From DATMTS01 sp035564555 (GTDB lineage: Bacteria; Actinomycetota; Actinomycetes; Actinomycetales; Microbacteriaceae): DNA of 10,892 nt. Below, one piece after another: positions 4,522 through 10,892 of the stretch. Every line of letters starts with the position of its first letter. Position 1 is the stretch's first letter. A program made the translations under genes and the position numbers. The notes beneath the pieces were generated by a model. That model made no database searches. It saw nothing but the letters and a program-made list of their open reading frames with translations, and was not told where the DNA came from. The stretch lies in NCBI GenBank assembly GCA_035564555.1, contig DATMTS010000068.1, forward strand, positions 1-10,892, in the 5' to 3' direction.

Positions 4522-6212
4522 GTGGCGCACAGCTCATGCGATTCCTTCCTGTCAACATCGATGCCTTCCTCATCGAACTGGACGATCTCGAACAGACCGT
4601 TGCCCTGTTCGAATCTTTGACCACCCGACCTATCCACGGCGTCACAGAACTGGTCCCCGCTGCGATGACCATCCTGCTCGTCTACCGACCGAGCGCGGTG
4701 TCCGCGGAATCCATCATCGCCGCCATCCGAGCGCGGAACCTGACCTCGACCCTGGCCGACGACAGCACCCTCATCGAGATCCCCGTGCGCTACGGCGGTG
4801 AGGACCTGATCGAGGTGGCCCGGCTTCTCGGGATCAGCGAGGCTGAACTCGTCCGCAGGCATACCGCCGGCAACTACCGGGTCGCATTCACCGGGTTCGC
4901 TCCCGGATTCGCCTACCTGACCGGCGGGCATCCGAGTCTGGATGTGTCCAGGCGCTCGACACCGCGGACCAGGATTCCTGCGGGTGCAGTGGGGCTCGCA
5001 GGCACCTTCAGCGGAATCTATCCGCGGGAGAGCCCTGGCGGCTGGCAGATCATCGGCACCACGGACCTGCCGATGTGGGATCTGGCTCGAGAAGTCCCCG
5101 CGCTTCTGCAACCGGGTGATCGGGTGCGTTTCGTCGATGTGGCGGGCACGACGGTGAGGGGTACCTACGCGACCGTGCCGCACGGTTCCGTGCCGCCCGC
5201 ACACGTGGTACGACCGGAACGTCTCGTCGATGCGGCGGGCACCCCGTCTCGGGGGACCGACAGCCACCCGGCCATAGAAGTCCGTGCGGTCGGTGCGCAG
5301 ACCCTGTTGGAGGACCTGGGCCGACCCGGGAGAGCGAGTCTGGGCGTATCTCCCTCCGGGGCGCTCGACCGGGCGTCGCTGCGTGAAGCCAACCGGCTTG
5401 TCGGCAACGCGTCCGACACGGCAGGCCTGGAGGTGGTCGACGGCGGCCTGAGGGTCATCAGTCGTGGCGAGAACGTTCTGGCAGTCACCGGTGCGGTGCC
5501 AGCGCTCACGGTCACGTCGGAAGCCGGGCGCAGCCGCCGGCAGTCCGGCTACCAGGCCTTCGCGCTGTCGGACGGAGACGAGCTGGTACTCGGCGTGCCG
5601 TCGAGAGGCATCCGGTCCTATGTGGCCATTCGCGGCGGGTTCGCCATCGAACCGGTGCTGGGCAGCCTGTCCACCGACGTTCTCTCCGGTCTCGGACCGC
5701 CGCCGATCACGCCGGGAGCAGTGCTCCCCGTGCGGCCGATCCACACCGGCATGGACGCGATCAGCCTGAACTCTTCCGCTCCAGACGAGCTGCCCGGCAT
5801 CGAAACCGTGACGCTCGATCTCGTCCTCGGGCCGCGAACCGACTGGTTCACGGCCGAAGCAGTCAGCGCATTGGGCCAGCAGGTCTGGACGGTCACGCCG
5901 CAATCGAACCGGGTCGGCCTCCGGCTCCGCGGCGATGTGTCGCTCAATCGCACGATCACCGACGAGTTGCCGAGCGAGGGAACGGTGGCGGGTGCGTTGC
6001 AGGTGCCGCCAGACGGTCAGCCGGTACTGTTCCTCGCCGACCATCCGCTGACCGGTGGCTATCCGGTCATCGGCGCTGTCGCCGGCTATCAGCTGAACCT
6101 GGTGGGTCAGATCCCCGTCGGCGGAACGATCAGGTTCAATCCCATTTCCGAGTTCGGCGACCTCGCGAATCGTGAGAGCTCGTCGGTCCACACATCAATC
6201 GAGGAAAACTGA
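4518..6212 (+). CDS. pxpBC: Fused 5-oxoprolinase subunits B and C (PxpB-PxpC, KipI-KipA; biotin-dependent carboxyltransferase family)
   Basis: A 564-residue fusion of two proteins that are separate in E. coli and B. subtilis. Residues about 7-225 are PxpB/KipI (AHS1), with GFAPGFAYL at 126-134 and ESPGGWQIIG around 171-180. A linker of about 25 residues follows. From residue 253 is PxpC/KipA (AHS2), with LLEDLGRPGRASLGVSPSGA, NRLVGN, QSNRVGLRLRG and a late DHPLTGGYPVIGAVAG. These domains are homologous to the carboxyltransferase part of urea carboxylase; in PxpABC they act with PxpA on 5-oxoproline. The chosen start is GTG 4518, overlapping the pxpA stop, with GAAGG close upstream. ATG 4536 (MRFLPVN) is a good alternative and would remove six residues. 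The stop shares a base with the next start (TGATG), implying coupled synthesis with the biotin carboxylase. Confidence 0.94.
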   Translation: MSGAQLMRFLPVNIDAFLIELDDLEQTVALFESLTTRPIHGVTELVPAAMTILLVYRPSAVSAESIIAAIRARNLTSTLADDSTLIEIPVRYGGEDLIEVARLLGISEAELVRRHTAGNYRVAFTGFAPGFAYLTGGHPSLDVSRRSTPRTRIPAGAVGLAGTFSGIYPRESPGGWQIIGTTDLPMWDLAREVPALLQPGDRVRFVDVAGTTVRGTYATVPHGSVPPAHVVRPERLVDAAGTPSRGTDSHPAIEVRAVGAQTLLEDLGRPGRASLGVSPSGALDRASLREANRLVGNASDTAGLEVVDGGLRVISRGENVLAVTGAVPALTVTSEAGRSRRQSGYQAFALSDGDELVLGVPSRGIRSYVAIRGGFAIEPVLGSLSTDVLSGLGPPPITPGAVLPVRPIHTGMDAISLNSSAPDELPGIETVTLDLVLGPRTDWFTAEAVSALGQQVWTVTPQSNRVGLRLRGDVSLNRTITDELPSEGTVAGALQVPPDGQPVLFLADHPLTGGYPVIGAVAGYQLNLVGQIPVGGTIRFNPISEFGDLANRESSSVHTSIEEN

Positions 6213-6214
6213 TG
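6201..6214 (+). promoter_or_regulatory. Ribosome-binding site and overlapping stop/start of the biotin carboxylase gene
   Basis: GAGGA (6201-6205) stands 6 nt before ATG 6212. The A at 6212 is also the last base of the pxpBC stop, giving TGATG. This fixes the start and shows translational coupling between the carboxyltransferase-like fusion and the biotin carboxylase. Confidence 0.8.
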
Positions 6215-7960
6215 AAGAAAGTTCTGGTCGCCAATCGGGGCGAGATTGCGGTGCGAATCATTCGCGCCTGTATGGACTACGGCGTCGAATCGGTTGCGGT
6301 GTACGCGGACTCCGATGTCGAGGCGGTTCATGTCGGCCTAGCCGACGAGGCCTATGGGCTGGACGGAGACCGCCCGGCCGACAGCTACCTCAACATCGGC
6401 AAACTGCTGGACGTCGCCCGGCGTTCCGGTGCCGACGCGGTGCACCCCGGCTACGGATTCCTCTCGGAAAGCTCCGAGTTCGCCCGTGCCGTCATCGCTG
6501 CGGGCTTGCTCTGGATCGGTCCGCCTCCGGAGAGCATCGATCTGCTCGGGGACAAGGTCGCAGCGAGGAAGCTCGCCGAGCAAATCGGGGCGCCCCTGGT
6601 CGCGGGCACCTCTGGCACGGTGGCGGACTCCGACGAAGTGGTGGCGTTCGCCGAGAAGTACGGATTGCCTATCGCGATCAAAGCAGCGTTCGGCGGCGGT
6701 GGACGCGGGTTGAAAGTGGCCAGGCGGATGGACGAGGTCGTCGAACTGTTCGACTCGGCGGTTCGCGAGTCCGTGATCGCGTTCGGCCGTGGCGAATGCT
6801 TCGTCGAGCAGTACCTCGACAGGCCCCGGCACATCGAGGCACAGATCCTCGCCGACGCCCACGGCACCGTCGTCGTGCTGGGCACGCGCGACTGTTCGCT
6901 TCAGCGTCGCAACCAGAAACTCGTCGAAGAGGCGCCCGCGCCCTTTCTCACCGACGAACAGCGGGATCGGATCCACACGGCCGCCCGCGACATCTGCGCT
7001 GCGGCGCGGTATCAGGGGGCGGGAACCGTGGAGTTCCTCCTGAGCGCAGACGGAAAGATCTCGTTCCTGGAGGTCAACACCCGCTTGCAGGTCGAGCATC
7101 CGGTGACGGAGGAGACCACTGCGGTCGACATCGTGCTGGAGCAGTTCCGCATCGCCGAGGGACTTCCGTTGGAGATCACTGAGACTCCCGATCCGATCGG
7201 CCACTCGTTCGAGTTCCGCATCAATGCCGAAGACGCACGGCGGGGCTTCCTGCCCGCTCCGGGACGGATCGAGACGTTCTCGGCGCCGTCGGGACCCGGC
7301 ATCCGCCTTGACTCGGGCGTGGTCTCGGGCTCGCTCGTCCCGGGGCATTTCGACTCGATGATGGCGAAATTGATCGTCACGGGCGCAACCCGCCAGCAGG
7401 CGCTGGCTCGAGCGCGACGCGCTTTCCGGGAGTTCGAGGTCAGCGGTGTCGCGTCGGTGCTGCCTTTCTTTCGGGCGGTACTTCAGGATCAGGACTTCGT
7501 CGCCGAAGATCGCTTCGGGGTGCACACCCGGTGGATCGAGACGGAGTTCGCAGGGCGGGTTTCGTTCGAACCGCTCCCGGAGCCGGACGAGGCGGAACAG
7601 CTCACCCGCATCTGGGTCGAAATCGACGGCAGGCGGGTTCGCCTCGGTCTGCCGACCGGACTCTTGAACCAACTGCGACCTGCGAACCAGGGAGACGGCG
7701 GTCCGGCGACGGGTGAGCGGGATGACAGCGCCCGCGAGAAAGCGGTAGACGATTCGGCCGTCGTCGCATCGATGACCGGGACCCTGTCGCACTGGCTGGT
7801 GGAAGACGGCGCGACGGTCGCTTCCGGTGATGCCGTGGCGGTGCTGGAGGCCATGAAGATGGAATCGAAGATTGCCGCACCCAGAGCCGGCACCATCGAG
7901 CTTCAGAAGGTCGCCGGTGAGTTCGTGACCTCCGGATCGGTCATCGCATGCCTCTCGTGA
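6212..7960 (+). CDS. Biotin carboxylase fused to biotin carboxyl carrier domain
   Basis: A 582-residue protein that carboxylates its own biotin with ATP and bicarbonate. The biotin carboxylase half spans about residues 1-450. It begins KKVLVANRGEIAVRIIRA, has the ATP-grasp glycine loop KAAFGGGGRGLKVA, the RDCSLQRRNQKLVEEAPAP block and the catalytic region EVNTRLQVEHPVTEE. A poorly conserved, charged stretch (about 455-510) leads to the carrier domain, with biotin-accepting Lys549 in EAMKM, 33 residues from the end. This is the architecture of actinobacterial acyl-CoA carboxylase alpha subunits. No acyl-CoA carboxyltransferase gene is nearby, however, and the gene overlaps pxpBC, so its likely acceptor is the PxpBC active site. 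In urea carboxylase the same modules lie in one chain as BC-AHS1-AHS2-BCCP. A moonlighting role in acyl-CoA carboxylation with a partner encoded elsewhere cannot be excluded. Confidence 0.93.
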   Translation: MKKVLVANRGEIAVRIIRACMDYGVESVAVYADSDVEAVHVGLADEAYGLDGDRPADSYLNIGKLLDVARRSGADAVHPGYGFLSESSEFARAVIAAGLLWIGPPPESIDLLGDKVAARKLAEQIGAPLVAGTSGTVADSDEVVAFAEKYGLPIAIKAAFGGGGRGLKVARRMDEVVELFDSAVRESVIAFGRGECFVEQYLDRPRHIEAQILADAHGTVVVLGTRDCSLQRRNQKLVEEAPAPFLTDEQRDRIHTAARDICAAARYQGAGTVEFLLSADGKISFLEVNTRLQVEHPVTEETTAVDIVLEQFRIAEGLPLEITETPDPIGHSFEFRINAEDARRGFLPAPGRIETFSAPSGPGIRLDSGVVSGSLVPGHFDSMMAKLIVTGATRQQALARARRAFREFEVSGVASVLPFFRAVLQDQDFVAEDRFGVHTRWIETEFAGRVSFEPLPEPDEAEQLTRIWVEIDGRRVRLGLPTGLLNQLRPANQGDGGPATGERDDSAREKAVDDSAVVASMTGTLSHWLVEDGATVASGDAVAVLEAMKMESKIAAPRAGTIELQKVAGEFVTSGSVIACLS

Positions 7961-8030
7961 GGGAGAGACAGATCGCCGTTTCAGCGACAGTCGACGGTCG
8001 CCGAACGCGTGAAGAAGTGGGGCGCTGACG

Positions 8031-9485
8031 ATGACAGGGATCGAACCACTTGCCAGTGAGATACTCCTCATCTCCCTGGCGCTCATCGCGGCGGTCATGT
8101 CCAACCGGTTGAGTGCCGCGATTCGTGTTCCGGCTCCGGCGCTGTTCCTGATCGCCGCGGCGCTTCTCGCGAAGCTCGTCCCGGCGCTCAGCTCGTTGCC
8201 GCGCAGCGCCGCTGAGAACCTGGTGACGATCGCGCTCGTCTTCATCCTTTTCGACGGTGGAATGGACATCGGATGGAAACGGTTCCGTGACTCGCTGGGC
8301 ACCATCACCTGGTTGGGTGTCGTCGGAACTCTTGTCACCGCGGCGGCGATCGCTGCCGCTGCCTATTTCCTGTTCGGGTTCGATCTTCGGCTCGCGCTTC
8401 TGCTCGGAGCAGCCATATCGCCGACCGACCCGGCTGTGGTGTTCTCGGTGCTGGGCAAGCGGGAGATCGCCGGTCGAACAGGCACAATCCTGCAGGGCGA
8501 GTCGGGCGCGAACGACCCCGTCGGGATATCGCTGTTGGTGAGCCTCCTCGCAGCGACAGGAACCGGGTTCCCGGCGGTGTGGAGCGGGCTCACCGAGTTC
8601 CTGCTGCAATTGACGCTCGGTGCGGCGATAGGAATCATCGGCGGCCTCGCGCTCACGAAACTCATGCGCACGATCTCCCTCCCCAACGAGGCGCTCCACT
8701 CAGTGGGAACCGTCGCGTTCGCGACCCTCATCTACGGCGCAGCGACGGTGCTCCAGGGCTCCGGATTCCTGGCCGTACTCCTTGCCGGGATAGTCGTGGG
8801 CGACAGCTACGCCCCTTTCAAAAGCGAAATCCGGCGGTTCAGCTCTGGTCTTGCTGCGATCGGGGAGATTGCAGCGTTTTCGATCCTGGGTCTCAGCGTC
8901 TCCCTCAGTGTCGTCTTCCAGCCCGCCGTCATCTGGTCCGGTCTGGCCATCGCCGCCTTGCTGATATTCGTGATCAGGCCCGTTCTCGTCGGATTGCTCC
9001 TCATCCCGATCAGACTGCGCTGGGGCGAGCGCGTTTTCGTGCTGTGGGGCGGGCTCAAGGGAGCCGTGCCGATCCTGCTCGGCATGTTCATCCTGGGCGC
9101 GAAGATACCCGGCGGCGACCGCGTGTATGCCATCATCTTCGTCGTCGTCCTCGTATCCGTTGTTCTTCAAGGTGGGCTCGTACCTCTGTTCGCGCGGCTT
9201 CTGGCAGTTCGCATGAGGGTCGTGGAGCCCCAGCCGTGGGCTTCCGGACTGCGGTTTCGGGAACGTCCCGACGGGCTTGGTGAATACGTGGTGGCTGCAG
9301 GCTCCGTCGCTGACGGCGTGACGGTCGACGCGTTGGAGCTCGGCGATGACGGCTGGATCAGCCTTGTTCGTCGCGACGGCCGACTCGTGCAGGTCCGCGG
9401 GTCCACCACGCTTCAGGCCGGCGACGTCGTCCTCGCCCTCGGGGAAGGGAACGGCGATCTCGACCGCTTGTTCCGCTCTGACTGA
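8031..9485 (+). CDS. CPA1-family K+(Na+)/H+ antiporter with cytosolic RCK_C-like tail (NhaP2 type)
   Basis: A 484-residue membrane protein. About twelve hydrophobic segments fill residues 10-395 and carry CPA1 landmarks: LVFILFDGGMDIGW, AISPTDPAVVFSVL (D133) and QGESGANDPVGI with the ion-binding Asn161-Asp162 pair of electroneutral exchangers. Residues about 400-484 form a soluble tail (RERPDGLGEYVVAAGS, VQVRGSTTLQAGDVVLALG) that looks like a TrkA_C/RCK_C regulatory domain, as in potassium/proton antiporters of the NhaP2/CvrA type. It would exchange a monovalent cation for protons. The cation cannot be read with certainty; ammonium is also conceivable given the ammonium-producing dehydrogenase next to it (inference). 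It starts 70 bp after the carboxylase gene, with only a weak ribosome-binding site, and no terminator is seen in the gap, so it probably shares the transcript. Confidence 0.9.
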   Translation: MTGIEPLASEILLISLALIAAVMSNRLSAAIRVPAPALFLIAAALLAKLVPALSSLPRSAAENLVTIALVFILFDGGMDIGWKRFRDSLGTITWLGVVGTLVTAAAIAAAAYFLFGFDLRLALLLGAAISPTDPAVVFSVLGKREIAGRTGTILQGESGANDPVGISLLVSLLAATGTGFPAVWSGLTEFLLQLTLGAAIGIIGGLALTKLMRTISLPNEALHSVGTVAFATLIYGAATVLQGSGFLAVLLAGIVVGDSYAPFKSEIRRFSSGLAAIGEIAAFSILGLSVSLSVVFQPAVIWSGLAIAALLIFVIRPVLVGLLLIPIRLRWGERVFVLWGGLKGAVPILLGMFILGAKIPGGDRVYAIIFVVVLVSVVLQGGLVPLFARLLAVRMRVVEPQPWASGLRFRERPDGLGEYVVAAGSVADGVTVDALELGDDGWISLVRRDGRLVQVRGSTTLQAGDVVLALGEGNGDLDRLFRSD

Positions 9486-9542
9486 ATGGCATCCGAGTGC
9501 GGCTGCTCGAACACGATCAACACGACGTAGGAAATGTGAGAG

Positions 9543-10835
9543 ATGACTGATTCTTTGCTCGAAACACGCCCGCTCCGTGCCGCCGGCGGCAGCGGCACGC
9601 TCGCCCTCGAGAGTGCGCAGGCTCAACTCAGGTCAGCGGTCGAGCACCTCGGCTACCCGGCCGGACTGCACCAGTTGCTGGCGAACCCGCGCCGCGAGTT
9701 GAAGGTGGAGGTTCCGCTCCGCCGCGACGACGGCACTCTCGAGGTCCTGACCGGCTACCGGGTCCAGCACAACTCGTCGCGCGGACCTTCGAAGGGTGGA
9801 TTGCGGTACAGCCCGAACGTGACTCTTGACGAAGTCAAGGCTCTCGCCATGTGGATGACCTGGAAATGCGCGTTGCTGGATGTCCCATACGGGGGAGCGA
9901 AGGGCGGTATCACTATCGACCCACGCCGGTACTCGGAACGAGAACTCGAGCGCGTCACCCGGCGATATACGTCCGAGATTCTTCCCATCATCGGTCCGGA
10001 AAGGGACATACCGGCCCCCGATATCGGCACCAACGAGCAGACGATGGCGTGGATCATGGACACATATTCCGTGAGCGTGGGTTACACGGTCCCTGGAGTC
10101 GTGACCGGAAAGCCGGTGAGCATCGGCGGGTCCCTGGGCCGTTCATTGGCGACGTCGAAGGGTGTCGTGCACATCGCGCTCGCCGCGTTGCGCCACCTGG
10201 GAATTCCAGCCAGCAGGGCCAGCGCAGCTGTGCAGGGGTTCGGCAACGTCGGGGCAGGTACGGCTCAATTCCTGTCGGATGCAGGCATAAAGGTGACGGC
10301 GGTCAGCGACCAATATGGCGCCGTCTTCGCGCCGGCAGGAATCGACGTGGCGCGACTGAGGATGCATGTCAGTGAGACCGGCAGTGTCGTCGACTTCCCA
10401 GCCGCGAGCCCTCTCCCTGCTGAGTCGTTGCTCGAACTCGACGTCGATCTCTTGGTACCCGCCGCCGTCGAAGGCGTGCTGAACGCGGACAACGCGGCTC
10501 GAGTCCGCGCGAAAGTCATCGTCGAAGGGGCCAACGGCCCGACGACGACCGCTGCCGACCTCATTCTGAAAGACCGGGACATCCTCGTCGTGCCCGATAT
10601 CCTCGCCAACGCCGGCGGAGTGATCGTGTCATATTTCGAGTGGGTCCAGGGAAACCAGGCGTATTGGTGGACGGCCGCCGAGGTCGACGAACGACTGGAG
10701 AATCGGATGAAAGCGGCCTGGGATTCTCTGATCCAGTCGAGTGCGGACCGCAACCTCACTCTGCGGGAAGCGGCCACCGTCGTCGCAGTGGAGAAAGTAG
10801 CCGAGGCGCACCTCATACGCGGGCTGTACCCGTAA
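9543..10835 (+). CDS. Glutamate dehydrogenase (Glu/Leu/Phe/Val dehydrogenase family)
   Basis: A cytosolic 430-residue enzyme that oxidatively deaminates glutamate to 2-oxoglutarate and ammonium. Visible signatures are TGYRVQHNSSRGPSKGGLRY (ending at residue 89), MTWKCALLDVPYGGAKGGI with substrate-binding Lys108 and catalytic Lys120, PAPDIGT with Asp160, and a Rossmann GFGNVG at 232-237. Length and motifs resemble the hexameric catabolic enzymes of the RocG/GudB kind, so NAD use is likely, but coenzyme choice cannot be settled by eye. A relative acting on leucine or phenylalanine is the main alternative; the gene context favours glutamate. A purine-rich TAGGAAATGTGAGAG precedes ATG 9543. The gene lies 57 bp after the antiporter and closes the proposed pathway from 5-oxoproline to central metabolism. 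Confidence 0.92.
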   Translation: MTDSLLETRPLRAAGGSGTLALESAQAQLRSAVEHLGYPAGLHQLLANPRRELKVEVPLRRDDGTLEVLTGYRVQHNSSRGPSKGGLRYSPNVTLDEVKALAMWMTWKCALLDVPYGGAKGGITIDPRRYSERELERVTRRYTSEILPIIGPERDIPAPDIGTNEQTMAWIMDTYSVSVGYTVPGVVTGKPVSIGGSLGRSLATSKGVVHIALAALRHLGIPASRASAAVQGFGNVGAGTAQFLSDAGIKVTAVSDQYGAVFAPAGIDVARLRMHVSETGSVVDFPAASPLPAESLLELDVDLLVPAAVEGVLNADNAARVRAKVIVEGANGPTTTAADLILKDRDILVVPDILANAGGVIVSYFEWVQGNQAYWWTAAEVDERLENRMKAAWDSLIQSSADRNLTLREAATVVAVEKVAEAHLIRGLYP

Positions 10836-10892
10836 CGAGGAGACGCGGTTCCGCTCATACTGATCTCAGTCAACGGTGAAAAGGTCGACCCC
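10836..10892. other. Non-coding tail after the dehydrogenase gene
   Basis: Fifty-seven bases follow the TAA stop. No T-rich hairpin terminator is visible. An AGGAG-like run at 10838-10842 is not followed at usable distance by a clear start codon, so no further gene can be called before the window ends. Confidence 0.4.

Noticed and set aside
6212..7960. Housekeeping acetyl/propionyl-CoA carboxylase alpha subunit
   Set aside because: The domain order fits, but no carboxyltransferase beta subunit is nearby and the gene is translationally coupled to pxpBC, so a pathway-specific role is preferred; not fully excluded.
4494..8338. Very long open frames on the minus strand (4494-6191 and 6338-8338)
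   Set aside because: They run antisense to clearly conserved pxpBC and biotin carboxylase genes, have compositionally biased Arg/Asp/Gly-rich translations and show no recognisable domain. Long antisense frames are normal in high-GC DNA.

Overview
The window is high-GC, gene-dense bacterial DNA. GTG starts, tightly overlapping genes, long antisense shadow frames and the protein families all point to an actinomycete (Actinomycetota). The genus cannot be read from the sequence alone. It holds eight intact genes. One is a divergent GntR-type regulator on the minus strand. Seven on the plus strand form what looks like one catabolic unit for 5-oxoproline (pyroglutamate) and related glutamate lactams. 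There is also a scarred left edge.

Left edge (1-480): a tRNA-Ser-like 3' end (T-loop, acceptor-like tail and a possible variable arm) without a matching 5' half, a perfect 14-bp tandem repeat of its tail, a perfect 21-bp palindrome, and a remnant of an IS481-family transposase that has lost its N-terminus and, by an in-frame deletion, its catalytic core. These look like scars of integration and transposition beside the cluster.

Control region (482-1337): an FCD-type GntR regulator faces the cluster. The divergent spacer carries a recognisable promoter (TTGCCA-17-TATGCT) with a perfect 12-bp palindrome in its spacer and a second palindrome upstream, so the neighbouring GntR protein is the likely repressor.

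Cluster (1338-7960): a DUF1445 'putative hydro-lyase' (D-glutamate-cyclase-related), an NRAMP-fold transporter without the metal-binding motif, PxpA (LamB/YcsF), a fused PxpB-PxpC (KipI-KipA) and a biotin carboxylase/biotin carrier protein. The content resembles Bacillus subtilis ycsF-ycsG-ycsI-kipI-kipA, with a biotin carboxylase added. PxpBC is homologous to the carboxyltransferase half of urea carboxylase, and no ordinary acyl-CoA carboxyltransferase gene is present. The parts can therefore be read as a split, urea-amidolyase-like machine: carboxylate biotin, carboxylate the lactam, then hydrolyse it to glutamate.

Right part (8031-10835): a CPA1 cation/proton antiporter with a cytosolic RCK_C-like tail, and a catabolic-type glutamate dehydrogenase that would turn the released glutamate into 2-oxoglutarate and ammonium.

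The most unusual structural feature is a direct duplication. About 170 bp covering promoter, operator, leader, ribosome-binding site and the first ~11 codons of the DUF1445 gene are repeated about 1.04 kb downstream, before and into the transporter gene. A strong internal ribosome-binding site in the DUF1445 gene suggests that its first 18 codons were acquired with the duplicated leader.
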